From: Candidatus Bathyarchaeota archaeon
Lineage (GTDB): Archaea > Thermoproteota > Bathyarchaeia > Bathyarchaeales > Bathycorpusculaceae
Length of the DNA stretch: 64,000 nt
Assembly: GCA_029881805.1 (NCBI GenBank)
Contig: JAOULW010000003.1
Location: 1-64,000, forward strand
Direction of reading: 5' to 3'
Part shown: piece after piece, positions 35,307 to 43,709 of the stretch
Position numbering within the stretch: the first letter of the stretch is position 1
Layout of the letters: each line of letters begins with the position of its first letter
The notes under the pieces: generated by a model
Told to the model about the DNA's origin: nothing
What the model saw: the letters and a program-made list of their open reading frames with translations, nothing else
The model's database searches: none
Made by a program: the position numbers and the translations under genes

Positions 35307-36209
35307 CTATTTGCTTAGATATCTCCAAGATAGGACAATGCCAATCGAAGTGAAAATTACAGCAAATACACTCAAATAAGCAAAGTCTATCATAAGCTGC
35401 ATAACATCCGTATTGTACAGAAGAAGCTGCCTCATGGCGTCGGTAGTGTAGGTTATTGGGTTAATCTTAGCTATAGTCTGTATCCAATCCGGCATCATCG
35501 AAGTTGCAAACAGCGTATTGCTTGTAAACATAAGCGGCAAGTTAAGCAAATTAACAATCGCCATCTGCGTTTCCCAACGTGAAGATCTTATAGCGATCAA
35601 CAAGAACAACGACGACAAGCCCAAGCATATTAAGAATATGACAGCGAAAACTCCAAGAATATTCAACGGACCGAAAGTAGGGCTGAGCTGCATACCCAAC
35701 AGCAACGCAAACACTATAACTATTGACGCCTGAACGATCGACCGAAGTGTCGCAGACAAAACTTTCGAAAAAATTATTGTACCTCTAGAAACTGGGGTGC
35801 TCAGCACTTTGTTCAGGAATCCTAAGCGTCTGTCCCAGACTATTGACATGCCACTGAACATTGTTGTGAAAAGCACAACGAAAGAGATCATACCGACTGA
35901 CATATAGGAAAAGTAATCTGCAATTCCAAAGGTATTCTCCAGCATCTTACTTGGAATATTTGACAGCGCCTGCTCAAGTTGAGCTTGTAGCTCGGGAGAA
36001 AGACCAAGGTTTGGTGGAAGAGTTATGGGATTATTAGTGAAAATAGCGCCTATATTCATGGCCTTTCCAAACAATCCCATCCAAATCGCAGGTTGAATTA
36101 TAGACATGAAAAGTATTATTGGCTCTTTGTACCACTTCTTGAGTTCTCGATTTGTCAAGGCCCAAAGTCCATGAAGTCTGCCCACGCGTTGCTCATTTAA
36201 TTGGCTCAT
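35307..36209 (-). CDS. ABC-2 type transporter permease (DrrB-like)
   Basis: A 300-residue protein with six transmembrane helices and an ABC-2 membrane domain: WALTNRELKKWYKEPIILFMSIIQPAIWMGLFGKAM at the N-terminus, a central GMSIVWDRRLGFLNKVLSTPVSR loop (in parts: WDRRLGFLNKVLSTPVSR) that is the family signature, and NPITYTTDAMRQLLLYN. An outside loop of ~60 residues lies between helices 1 and 2. Its ATPase partner is the upstream gene, overlapping by 4 nt. It probably exports a lipid-like compound or drug (inference from DrrB). Confidence 0.92.
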   Translation of the reverse strand: MSQLNEQRVGRLHGLWALTNRELKKWYKEPIILFMSIIQPAIWMGLFGKAMNIGAIFTNNPITLPPNLGLSPELQAQLEQALSNIPSKMLENTFGIADYFSYMSVGMISFVVLFTTMFSGMSIVWDRRLGFLNKVLSTPVSRGTIIFSKVLSATLRSIVQASIVIVFALLLGMQLSPTFGPLNILGVFAVIFLICLGLSSLFLLIAIRSSRWETQMAIVNLLNLPLMFTSNTLFATSMMPDWIQTIAKINPITYTTDAMRQLLLYNTDVMQLMIDFAYLSVFAVIFTSIGIVLSWRYLSK

Positions 36210-37210
36210 CTTCCTCTAGCCCTCCTTAAAGCTATTCTTTGAGTAACTAAACTTTCCCTCGACTCTTCCGCATCCCGCATGGACTTGCCAGTGTAATCCA
36301 AATAGACCTCGTTTAATGTTGGCTTTGTAAGCGAAAGCTTCGTTACAACATAGCCTTTTTTCCGTAAGGCTTCAATTATTAGAGGTGCTGTCAACTCACC
36401 GCTTTCAGCCTTAATCAAGTATGTATCGTCTTGCTTTTTGACTTCCTTCACATGCTCAACTTTCGCAACCAATCCGCCGATGTCAGCTTTTTCCTGAATG
36501 CTCAAAGTGATTATGTCTCCGCCTAAATTGTTCTTCAAATCCAAAGGCGAACCTGTCACAACTATTTTTCCATGGTCAATTATTGCAATTCGGTCGCATA
36601 GAGCATCTGCCTCTTCAAGATAATGTGTAGTCATGAAAAGCGTCATGCCAAACTCTTTCTTAAGCAGTCTAATGTAATTCCATGTCGCGGCGCGAGTTTG
36701 AACGTCTAAGCCTAAAGTCGGCTCGTCAAGGAAAAGCACCTTCGGTCTATTGATTAATCCACATGCGAGCTCGAGTCTCCTGCGCATCCCGCCTGAATAT
36801 GTTTCAACCTTTTTGTCCTTAAACTCTGTTAATTCAACAAGCTCCAAAAGCTCAAATGCGCGGTTTTTGGAAACTTTCCGCTTTATGCCATACAAATCTG
36901 CACATAGAATAATGTTCTCGTAGCCGGTTAGGTCTTCGTCTGCGGTATACTCCTGCGGCACAACGCCTATAACGTTTCTGACCTCACGCGCCTGTTTTAC
37001 AACATCGTATTCAAATACTGATGCTTTGCCTTCTGTTGGTCTTAAAATCGTTATAAGCATGTTAATGGTTGTCGTTTTTCCAGCACCATTTGGGCCTAAA
37101 AACCCGAAAATTTCGCCGGTATTTACACTGAAGTCCACGTGGTCTACTGCCTTTAGACGCTTGTTGAAAATTCTGGTTAATCCTTCGGCTTTGATTATTT
37201 CTTCAGTCAT
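36206..37210 (-). CDS. DrrA-type ABC transporter ATP-binding protein
   Basis: 334 residues: Walker A GPNGAGKTT, Q-loop VVPQEYTADEDLTGYENI, signature YSGGMRRRLELA, Walker B VLFLDEPTLGLD and H-loop TTHYLEEADAL. A C-terminal ~110-residue extension (KNNLGGDIITLSIQEK to LNEVYLDYTGKSM) is the DrrA-type domain. It is the ATPase of the ABC-2 permease. The start overlaps the PadR gene's end by 8 nt, and its end overlaps the permease by 4 nt, so padR and both ABC pairs form one operon. Confidence 0.93.
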   Translation of the reverse strand: MTEEIIKAEGLTRIFNKRLKAVDHVDFSVNTGEIFGFLGPNGAGKTTTINMLITILRPTEGKASVFEYDVVKQAREVRNVIGVVPQEYTADEDLTGYENIILCADLYGIKRKVSKNRAFELLELVELTEFKDKKVETYSGGMRRRLELACGLINRPKVLFLDEPTLGLDVQTRAATWNYIRLLKKEFGMTLFMTTHYLEEADALCDRIAIIDHGKIVVTGSPLDLKNNLGGDIITLSIQEKADIGGLVAKVEHVKEVKKQDDTYLIKAESGELTAPLIIEALRKKGYVVTKLSLTKPTLNEVYLDYTGKSMRDAEESRESLVTQRIALRRARGR

Positions 37211-37757
37211 CTCGAGTTCGCCTCATTTTTCGGTTTATTTCTTCAATTTTTTTCGCGGTTTCGTCCAAAACTTTGCAAGTTTCCTCGATGATTTGATCTG
37301 AAAAATGTTCTTCTAAGTTGGCGCCTAGCTCGAAAAAAGCAGAGAAGACTCTGGTTAAGGACCTTCGCAGTTCAATAGTTTTTTCTGGCGGTATACGAAA
37401 CCATAATGCGCCAAGAAAAGGAGGAGGCAAAAACTTCGCATCTTTCCTGAAGTTCATCTTGATTTTTCTTTGTTCTTCTAGTAGAGCTTTACCTTTATCT
37501 GTAAGAGAGTAACGTTTCATGCCACCTTCTTCAGTTGACGACTCTTTTGCGTAATTGTTGTCTTGTAACCAAGAAAGAAGTGGATACACCGAACCTGGAC
37601 TCGGTTTCCAACGCCCATCTGTCCTCCTCTCAATCTCAACCATTATTTCCGAACCAGACATGGATTTCTCGGCCAATAACTCGAGTACCTGATAACGTAT
37701 GAAACCCTTAGGTACCATAGCTGTATGCCTCATCCAGTGTTTTCGAAATGGAAGCAT
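37203..37757 (-). CDS. PadR-family transcription regulator
   Basis: About 184 residues. The N-terminal winged helix has the PadR pattern: FIRYQVLELLAEKSMSGSEIMVEIERRT, WKPSPGSVYPLLSWLQDNNYAKESS, RYSLTDKGKALLEEQ (each within 28 residues; key residues Y-L-L, PGSVYP, LTDKG). The C-terminal part is helical and probably dimerises. ATG 37757 has GGTGAT 5 nt upstream; further ATGs upstream (37769, 37790) would put the operator inside the gene. It leads the efflux operon and likely represses it, releasing when the exported drug binds (family knowledge). Confidence 0.9.
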   Translation of the reverse strand: MLPFRKHWMRHTAMVPKGFIRYQVLELLAEKSMSGSEIMVEIERRTDGRWKPSPGSVYPLLSWLQDNNYAKESSTEEGGMKRYSLTDKGKALLEEQRKIKMNFRKDAKFLPPPFLGALWFRIPPEKTIELRRSLTRVFSAFFELGANLEEHFSDQIIEETCKVLDETAKKIEEINRKMRRTRDD

Positions 37758-37768
37758 TTTTATCACCA

Positions 37769-37800
37769 TTGATATCAACGGCGATATCAACAGTGATATT
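37769..37800. promoter_or_regulatory. Repeated GATATC operator-like site before padR
   Basis: The stretch holds TTGATATCAA, then GCGATATCAAC, then GTGATA, with TATCAC at its left edge pairing with GTGATA at the right (nested inverted repeats). A minus-strand TATA-like TTTAAATA lies at its right edge (about 37797-37804), so a bound protein would cover the transcript start. Autoregulation by the PadR protein is the simplest reading. Confidence 0.5.
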
Positions 37801-37834
37801 TAAACATGTCGCCTGCGAAAAGAGGAAAGCCAAC

Positions 37835-38509
37835 CTAAACTATTACTGTTCCAACGTGTTTGCCCCTGATAACAGCCACAACGTTTTCAGGTTTAAACCC
37901 GTTCACAACAACAACCCTGACTTTTTTACGTTCCAGAATCTTAACTGCCTCTGGATCTATAATTTGGTGTATTCCAGCCTTATGTTTGTCTTCGGCAAAC
38001 ACGCTTGATAGATCCCTGAAGGTTAAGTGCTCAAGTTTGACTGCATCTGCATGTTTCTTAGGATCTTTATCGTATACGCCCTCTTGGTCTGTCGCCTTAA
38101 TGAGTAAGTCAGCATTTGCTTGTTCAACAATCAATGCCGCAACAGTATCCGTGGTCATGCCTGGTTCTAAACCGCCCATAACTGCAATCTTTCTTCTCTT
38201 CAAACATTTTACAGCATCTTCAATTGTCAATGGAACATTCTCGCAACTAAGTTTGCCGAGTTTCTTAAGGAAAAGTTGGGTGAAAATTCTTGAGACAGAG
38301 ATCGCAATTTCATCTTGAGCCTTCTCATCCAGTCCCAAAGTCTTTGCGGCTTTGATGAAATCCCTAGCTAAAGTCCCGCCGCCGACGACAACCGCCACTT
38401 CATGCCCGTGTTTCTTTAAATCCTTCAACAAAGCTGCATATTGACCAATTAAATCTGGATTTAGCGGCGAAGCAACGATTGAGCCGCCTATTCTCAACAC
38501 AATCTGCAT
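37835..38509 (-). CDS. pyrH: UMP kinase, archaeal type
   Basis: About 224 residues of the amino-acid-kinase fold. PyrH converts UMP to UDP with ATP in pyrimidine synthesis. The phosphate-binding start is QIVLRIGGSIVASPL (K of the bacterial motif replaced by R), then VAVVVGGGTLARDFI, LEPGMTTDTVAALI and IKATDQEGVYDKDPKK near the nucleotide site. ATG 38509 begins right at the first strand; ATG 38518 would add three residues. The length is typical for the archaeal enzyme, which is shorter than bacterial PyrH. It ends close to the divergent padR promoter region. Confidence 0.93.
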   Translation of the reverse strand: MQIVLRIGGSIVASPLNPDLIGQYAALLKDLKKHGHEVAVVVGGGTLARDFIKAAKTLGLDEKAQDEIAISVSRIFTQLFLKKLGKLSCENVPLTIEDAVKCLKRRKIAVMGGLEPGMTTDTVAALIVEQANADLLIKATDQEGVYDKDPKKHADAVKLEHLTFRDLSSVFAEDKHKAGIHQIIDPEAVKILERKKVRVVVVNGFKPENVVAVIRGKHVGTVIV

Positions 38510-38659
38510 AAATGTCACATCCTTTCCAGCGTATTATAAGACTTTTCCAATTAAATTCCTTTAGATAACCAAGTTTTTCCTAGATCTTGGCAATCCCAAG
38601 CCAAAAATAAATAAATTATAAGTTAAAAAATAATGAACTCTGAGTATGGAGGAAATCGA

Positions 38660-39106
38660 ATGGACTACGAGGAAGAGAAAAAGAGGTATGTTTCATTTTG
38701 CGGCTCATACTGTCACACTTGCGATTGGTTTACTGGAAAAATAAGAAGAACCTTTCAATCGGCATTGGATATGGTGGAGGAATACGGGTTTGGAAAACTT
38801 CTTGAAGGCAAAGCGGATGTGGAAAATTTGAAGTTGGGCCTGAAGATTCTTGCGAATTCGTCAATAGACTCAGGGTGCAAGGCCGAGGCGAAAGAAAATC
38901 CCGAAGACAGGTGTAAGATTCGTCAATGTTGTCTCAGAAGAGGGTTCGATTTGTGCAACGAATGCGATGATTTCCCATGTGATTTATTAAGGAGCAATCT
39001 CGGTGTAGTGAAATTTCATTGCATAGAAAATCTAATGGAAATAAAAGAAAAAGGAATAAAACATTGGATTGACAAACAATGGAAAGAACATTCAGTTTGC
39101 ACTTAG
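38660..39106 (+). CDS. Cysteine-rich DUF3795-like protein
   Basis: About 148 residues with cysteines grouped as in DUF3795: an opening FCGSYCHTCDWFTG, a middle SGCKAEA ... DRCKIRQCCLRRG, and LCNECDDFPCDLL (at least nine cysteines). Such proteins probably bind a metal or iron-sulfur cluster, but the function is not known. ATG 38660 has GGAGGA 7 nt upstream; the earlier ATG 38633 is less well placed. It converges with the MBL gene and overlaps it by 4 nt. It stands alone on its strand. Confidence 0.85.
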   Translation: MDYEEEKKRYVSFCGSYCHTCDWFTGKIRRTFQSALDMVEEYGFGKLLEGKADVENLKLGLKILANSSIDSGCKAEAKENPEDRCKIRQCCLRRGFDLCNECDDFPCDLLRSNLGVVKFHCIENLMEIKEKGIKHWIDKQWKEHSVCT

Positions 39107-39936
39107 AGAAATTTGTTTAAGCCTTGCCGAGTTTTTCTGTTCGTTTGTATTTTTATTGTTTCTCCAAAATTTATTAGCATTCCATCCACGGCAGCAACGG
39201 TGGGGACACCGGTTTTTTCTTCAACGAGTTTTGCCTCTTTTGCCGGTCCTGCGAATATCATTTGCATTCCAAGATGCGTCAAAACAGCGTGTTCTGGACG
39301 GGTGGCCTCGACTATTTTTATCGCGTCATTTGTTGTCATGTGGCCTTTCCATGGCTTTCCAGTAGGTCTCATCACGCATAGCATGAGAAGCCTTACGCCT
39401 TCATAATATCGGCTTATGCCTTCGAAGTATTCTGTGTCACTTGTATAGGCGAAGCCGCCGAATTCTTGGGTTTCAAATCTGAAGCCCACCGTGTCCGGAT
39501 CAGTGTGCCTTGCTTCAGTCACTGAAACGTTAACATCGTCCATTTGGAACTTCATGTTAGGCACGGCTTCGATTTTCTGCTCGGGCATTTGCTGATGATA
39601 CTTTGAAATTGAAGCTTCGCAAGTGTTACTTCCGTTTAAAACGCTTTTGGCAGCGACAAGCACTCCACGTTTTTTAGTGGTGCCCCGTGTCATGGCTTCA
39701 ATCAAAACCTCAGCATCAGTGTAGTGATCAGGATGACAATGCGAAACAAAAATAGCGTCAAGTTTCTGCGGGTCTAGCCCTTCATTAATCGAGTGAACAA
39801 GCGCCCCTGGCCCAGGGTCTAAGTGCATGTTCAAGCTGTTGCTTATTATTCGTATGCCGGCGGTGCGTCTTTTCTGTGTAATTGTAGCGAATCTTCCGCC
39901 GCCGGTGCCTAGGAATAATATTTCAAACTGGGGCAT
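39103..39936 (-). CDS. Metallo-beta-lactamase-fold hydrolase
   Basis: 277 residues. The metal-binding motif is VSHCHPDHYTDAEVL (HxHxDH), with a preceding strand FLGTGGGRFAT and MHLDPGPGALVHS, a later EARHTDPDTVGFRF, the Asp in AYTSDTEYFEG, and the late His in AVLTHLGMQM. It is of the RNase Z/UlaG-like branch that includes 5'-3' nucleases and phosphodiesterases; the exact substrate cannot be named. It starts ATG 39936 and is divergent from the cation exchanger, sharing a ~110-bp promoter region. Confidence 0.88.
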   Translation of the reverse strand: MPQFEILFLGTGGGRFATITQKRRTAGIRIISNSLNMHLDPGPGALVHSINEGLDPQKLDAIFVSHCHPDHYTDAEVLIEAMTRGTTKKRGVLVAAKSVLNGSNTCEASISKYHQQMPEQKIEAVPNMKFQMDDVNVSVTEARHTDPDTVGFRFETQEFGGFAYTSDTEYFEGISRYYEGVRLLMLCVMRPTGKPWKGHMTTNDAIKIVEATRPEHAVLTHLGMQMIFAGPAKEAKLVEEKTGVPTVAAVDGMLINFGETIKIQTNRKTRQGLNKFL

Positions 39937-40046
39937 GGATAAACTTATAGTGTCGACGTAATTTTTGCTTTATGCCAAACTTGGTAGGCAAACTGGGAAA
40001 ACGCTTTTAACGCTGTCTTAAAACCCATTAAGAGGAAGGAGTGTGA

Positions 40047-41036
40047 ATTGGTCTGTTAGAAGAATGGGGACTGCTGGGCAATGCACTAGTTCTTATAGCC
40101 TCACTGATTGCTCTCAATAAAGCCAGCGATTTAACAATCACTAATTCGGTAAAAGTCGCAGACATAACTGGCTTCGGGAAAACAAAAGTGGGATTCATTC
40201 TAGTTGCTTTTTCCACGTCTCTCCCAGAACTTTGCGTAGCCATCATCGCTGCTATACAACAGGAAAGCATAGGAGTAGCCATAGGAAACGTTTTAGGTTC
40301 AAACATAGTAAACATCTGCCTAATACTCGGCATCTGTCTCTTAATCATGACATTAAAAAGCTCAAATAACGTGAAGATTCTGCCATCAATGGCTAAAGAG
40401 GAGATAGGGAACCTATATTTTGGACTTTTTGTAGCTTCAATTATTCCGTTAACTCTACTTTACATCGGATACGCAAGCCAATTCATAGGAATAGTCCTCA
40501 TAGGAATTTTTGTGTTTTACGTTTATCAACTCTCAAGAATAAGAGCAGTGAAAGAAGAAAGCGCTTCGGGAGAAGAAAGACAAAGAATGTCTAGATACAC
40601 GTTTTTAACGCTTTTAGGTGCTGCGGGAGTTGTGATCAGCGCTTACTTCATTGTGGACTCTGCATCATACATTGCTGGAATCATAGGCATACCCCCCGTC
40701 GTTATTGGTGCCACAATAGTGGCCCTTGGTACAAGCTTGCCAGAACTAGCCACAAGCGTTAATTCAGTTCAAAGGAGACATTTAGACCTCGCACTGGGCA
40801 ACATCGTAGGAAGCTGCTTCATAAACATAACATGTATTTTAGGAGTCACCCTGATAGCTTCAACATTAAGGGTTAACATGTCCGCATTCTCCAATTTGGT
40901 CATGTTCTCGTTAATAACAAACCTCTTCTTCTGGTACTTCCTGTCAAGCGAAAGGATAAGCTGGAGAGAAGGCGCGGTTTTACTGTTTATGTATTTTGTA
41001 TTTCTAGTAACAAGCTTCGGCGGCTACAGAGTTTAG
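40047..41036 (+). CDS. Ca2+/cation exchanger (CaCA family) with apparent AUU start
   Basis: About 329 residues with ~10 transmembrane helices and the two alpha-repeats of Na+/Ca2+ exchangers: FSTSLPELCVAII/GNVLGSNIVNICLI and LGTSLPELATSVN/GNIVGSCFINITC. It exchanges Ca2+ or another cation for Na+ or H+. The first canonical start in frame, GTG 40188, would remove helix 1 and the NKASDLTITNSVKVADITG region that is conserved in the family. Upstream, AAGGAG (40036-40041) lies 5 nt before ATT 40047, directly after an in-frame TGA. AUU is thus the best start; sequence error is the alternative. Confidence 0.85.
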   Translation: MGLLEEWGLLGNALVLIASLIALNKASDLTITNSVKVADITGFGKTKVGFILVAFSTSLPELCVAIIAAIQQESIGVAIGNVLGSNIVNICLILGICLLIMTLKSSNNVKILPSMAKEEIGNLYFGLFVASIIPLTLLYIGYASQFIGIVLIGIFVFYVYQLSRIRAVKEESASGEERQRMSRYTFLTLLGAAGVVISAYFIVDSASYIAGIIGIPPVVIGATIVALGTSLPELATSVNSVQRRHLDLALGNIVGSCFINITCILGVTLIASTLRVNMSAFSNLVMFSLITNLFFWYFLSSERISWREGAVLLFMYFVFLVTSFGGYRV

Positions 41037-41085
41037 TCAAAAAGAGCGTTTAAATAAAAGCGTGAAAATGATAAAAAGATAGAAA

Positions 41086-42075
41086 GTGAAAACACTGAAG
41101 GCTCTAGGACTTCTGTCCGGTGGCTTGGACAGCACATTAGCCGTGAAGCTAATACTAGATCAGAGCATAGAAGTGGAGACCATAAACTTTGTGACCCCAT
41201 TTTGCCTCTGCAAAAAAGGTGGCTGCGGTGCACCTGAGGTCGCAAAAAAATTCAACGTACCGTTAAAAATCATGAGCACTGGCAACGATTACTTGAAAAT
41301 TGTAAGGACCCCAAAACATGGTTATGGTAGAAACATGAACCCCTGCATTGACTGCAGAATTTTCATGCTGAAAAAAGCAAAGAAACATGCGAAAGAAGTC
41401 AATGCCTCTTTCATTTTCACAGGAGAAGTCATAGGCGAAAGACCCATGTCTCAACACAGAAAGGCATTAAAGCTCATAGAAAAAGAGGCAGGATTGGAAG
41501 GAAAAATCCTGAGACCTTTATCCGCAAGATTATTGCCAGAAACGGAAGCTGAGAAAAAAGGATGGGTGAACAGAGAAACCTTTATGGATATCAGAGGAAG
41601 ATCAAGAAAAAAACAGATTGCGCTTGCTAGAAAATTTGCAGTAGCAGATTATCCTTGCCCAGCCGGAGGCTGCTTATTGACTTATAAAGAGTTTGCAGAT
41701 AAGCTGAGAGACTTGTTTGAGTATAAAAAGAGAATCTCCCTAAAAGATGTGCAATTGCTGAAGAGTGGAAGGCATTTTAGATATGGTAAAAACAAGATAG
41801 TTGTCGGAAGAAACGAAAGTGAAAATCAAATTTTGCTGAAACATAAAACTAAAGAACATTACTACTTTGAAGCCCAAGGTTGCGGAAGCCCAATCACCTT
41901 GCTTCAAGGACCAAAAACAAAAGAAGCTGTCAAAAAGGCAGCTGGTTTAACAGCCCATTACTCAGATCAGAAAACTGGGAAAGTACTCGTAAAATTCGGT
42001 AGAAAAAACCTAGACAAATCAGTAACCGTTGCCATTCCAGGTCGAGAAGAAATAGAAGAGTTAAGAATCAAATAG
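41086..42075 (+). CDS. PP-loop tRNA sulfurtransferase-like protein
   Basis: 329 residues. The ATP pyrophosphatase motif is LLSGGLDSTLAVKLI; it adenylates a target base, typically of tRNA. Cysteines suited to sulfur transfer or metal lie in CLCKKGGCG, PCIDCRIFM and YPCPAGGCLLT. The C-terminal ~120 residues (GKNKIVVGRNESENQILLKH) resemble the NFACT-R/DUF814 fold. This pairing is known in archaeal thiouridylase-like proteins related to MnmA/ThiI. GTG 41086 starts right at the first strand. The target base is unknown. Confidence 0.85.
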   Translation: MKTLKALGLLSGGLDSTLAVKLILDQSIEVETINFVTPFCLCKKGGCGAPEVAKKFNVPLKIMSTGNDYLKIVRTPKHGYGRNMNPCIDCRIFMLKKAKKHAKEVNASFIFTGEVIGERPMSQHRKALKLIEKEAGLEGKILRPLSARLLPETEAEKKGWVNRETFMDIRGRSRKKQIALARKFAVADYPCPAGGCLLTYKEFADKLRDLFEYKKRISLKDVQLLKSGRHFRYGKNKIVVGRNESENQILLKHKTKEHYYFEAQGCGSPITLLQGPKTKEAVKKAAGLTAHYSDQKTGKVLVKFGRKNLDKSVTVAIPGREEIEELRIK

Positions 42076-42127
42076 CGGAATCAATAACTAACTTCTTTTT
42101 ATTTGGATCCACAGTTATTTAGATGTT

Positions 42128-43027
42128 ATGTCGTCAGCTGAAGTTGCGGTTCAAGTCTTTCGCAAACTTGAAAACGAAGACCTCAGAGTGTTGCAGGTCA
42201 TAGAAACAGCCATGAGCAAACATGAATTCGTTCCGAAGGAGCAAATTGCAAAATTCTCTGAATTCAGCATGCGAGAAACAGACTTCCGTTTAAGCCGACT
42301 TAACAAGTTATGGCTAATCCGCCAAACGCGGGGCGCCTATGTTGGCCACACGTTGAATTACGCAGGTTATGATTGCCTAGCAATAAACGCCCTGGTCAAA
42401 GCCAGCGTTCTTGAAGCCTTTGGTAAACCTTTAGGAGTAGGTAAGGAGGCGGACGTTTACGACGCATTAAGCCCTGAAAGGGAGCGAATTGCCGTGAAAT
42501 TTCATAGATTGGGTAGAATCAGCTTTCGCCAAACAAGGCGAAAAAGAAACTACACCGCTCAGCGTGTCAACTGGCTTTTTCAGTCTAGACGTGCAGCAGA
42601 AAAAGAATTTAAAGCTCTGAAGCTGGTCTCCCAGAAGAGGGTTGCAGTTCCAAGGCCGATAAGCCAAAACCGACATGTCATAGTCATGGGGATGATTGAA
42701 GGAGCAGAACTTGCAGAATGGAAAGAAATTCCAAAACCAACAAAAATTTTGGAAGAAATACTTTTCAACATCCGAAAAGCCTACATAAAGGCTGGCGTCA
42801 TCCACGCAGACTTAAGCGAATACAATGTCATTTTGAAGCCCAACATGAGAATTCTCATAATCGACTGGCCGCAATACGTTACGAAAGAGCACCCGAACGC
42901 CCAACAACTTCTAGCTCGAGATGTCAAGAACATCCTAGGATATTTTGAACGCAAGCGTATGCTAAAGACTAAACTCAAAAAAGCATTGGCATATGTAACT
43001 GGAAACAGCAAAGCAGCTAGCTTTTAG
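42128..43027 (+). CDS. rio2: Rio2-type serine kinase/ATPase
   Basis: 299 residues. An N-terminal winged helix (residues 1-90) precedes the atypical RIO kinase domain. The P-loop-like GVGKEADVYDA, the Lys in IAVKFHRLG, the catalytic HADLSEYNVIL and the metal motif IIDWPQYV are all present. Rio2 acts in the last steps of small ribosomal subunit assembly in archaea and eukaryotes. The start is ATG 42128. It converges with the Sm-like gene, overlapping by 4 nt. Confidence 0.94.
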   Translation: MSSAEVAVQVFRKLENEDLRVLQVIETAMSKHEFVPKEQIAKFSEFSMRETDFRLSRLNKLWLIRQTRGAYVGHTLNYAGYDCLAINALVKASVLEAFGKPLGVGKEADVYDALSPERERIAVKFHRLGRISFRQTRRKRNYTAQRVNWLFQSRRAAEKEFKALKLVSQKRVAVPRPISQNRHVIVMGMIEGAELAEWKEIPKPTKILEEILFNIRKAYIKAGVIHADLSEYNVILKPNMRILIIDWPQYVTKEHPNAQQLLARDVKNILGYFERKRMLKTKLKKALAYVTGNSKAASF

Positions 43028-43257
43028 TGTGAGTTCAAGGCTATGTATAGCACGTTGTTTCCACGTAGCAAGACATTTCCATAATTGGCAATCAGCTGAT
43101 CGTCTCTGGACTCGGTTGCTCCTTCAAGTAGCATATTCATATGCCCGTCGCACTTGATCATTTTCCCCTTGTATTCGCAACCGTTCTTCAGCACTACAGC
43201 AATGTTAACGTTCAATTGCTTAATCAGCACATTTAATGGCTTTTTGCTAGGCTCCAT
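43024..43257 (-). CDS. Sm-like archaeal RNA-binding protein
   Basis: 77 residues with the Sm1 motif (VAVVLKNGCEYKGKMIKCDGHMNMLLEGA; key residues L-x-N-G-x-E-Y-x-G and D-x-H-M-N) and the Sm2 motif (NVLLRGNNVLYIAL, the RGNNV signature). SmAPs form hexa- or heptameric rings that bind U-rich RNA. The length is normal. It starts ATG 43257 and overlaps rio2's 3' end by 4 nt in convergent direction. Confidence 0.95.
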   Translation of the reverse strand: MEPSKKPLNVLIKQLNVNIAVVLKNGCEYKGKMIKCDGHMNMLLEGATESRDDQLIANYGNVLLRGNNVLYIALNSH

Positions 43258-43402
43258 GCAGGCACCTTAGCCCATCATCTCAATATCCATATCCACAAGC
43301 CATCAGATATAAAAGTTTTATGAAAGCCATTTCTGAAATTTGAAGTCAATTTAATCACATTCCGAATTTTTTAAGCTATTTCTAAAAATAAATCCCGTTT
43401 CA

Positions 43403-43594
43403 TCATAGCTTTTTCAGTATTGACAAGGCTGCAATGACTAAGAATGCAATTCCAGTCCACCACAGGTTTCCTGTGAGAAACCAGACTACAAAGGCAACGA
43501 TGGCTGCGGGAATTAGTACTAAAAGTAGCCGAATGACGAGAATAATTATTATGCCAATTATGATTAGACCGATAATTCCGACGATGTCGTACAT
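43403..43594 (-). CDS. Small two-helix membrane protein
   Basis: 63 residues: two almost purely hydrophobic helices (GIIGLIIIGIIIILVIRLLLVLIPAAIVAFVVWF region, then WWTGIAFLVIAALSI) ending in basic ILKKL. There are no motifs and no recognised family. Starting at ATG 43594 with GGGGA upstream. It stands between the Sm-like gene and the AIM24 gene. It is probably real because the hydrophobic pattern is continuous, but its function is unknown. Confidence 0.65.
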   Translation of the reverse strand: MYDIVGIIGLIIIGIIIILVIRLLLVLIPAAIVAFVVWFLTGNLWWTGIAFLVIAALSILKKL

Positions 43595-43709
43595 AATCGA
43601 ACTCCCCTAATTCCTAAGAGGCAATGTATATCTTGGAAGGTAATAAATAATGTTTTGCAAAAGACTAAAAAACAAAATTCCTCAACATATCAGAAGAGAG
43701 GAATTCCAA

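Noticed and set aside
40188-41036. GTG 40188 as the exchanger start
   Set aside because: It would remove the first transmembrane helix, while a strong Shine-Dalgarno and family-like residues lie upstream.
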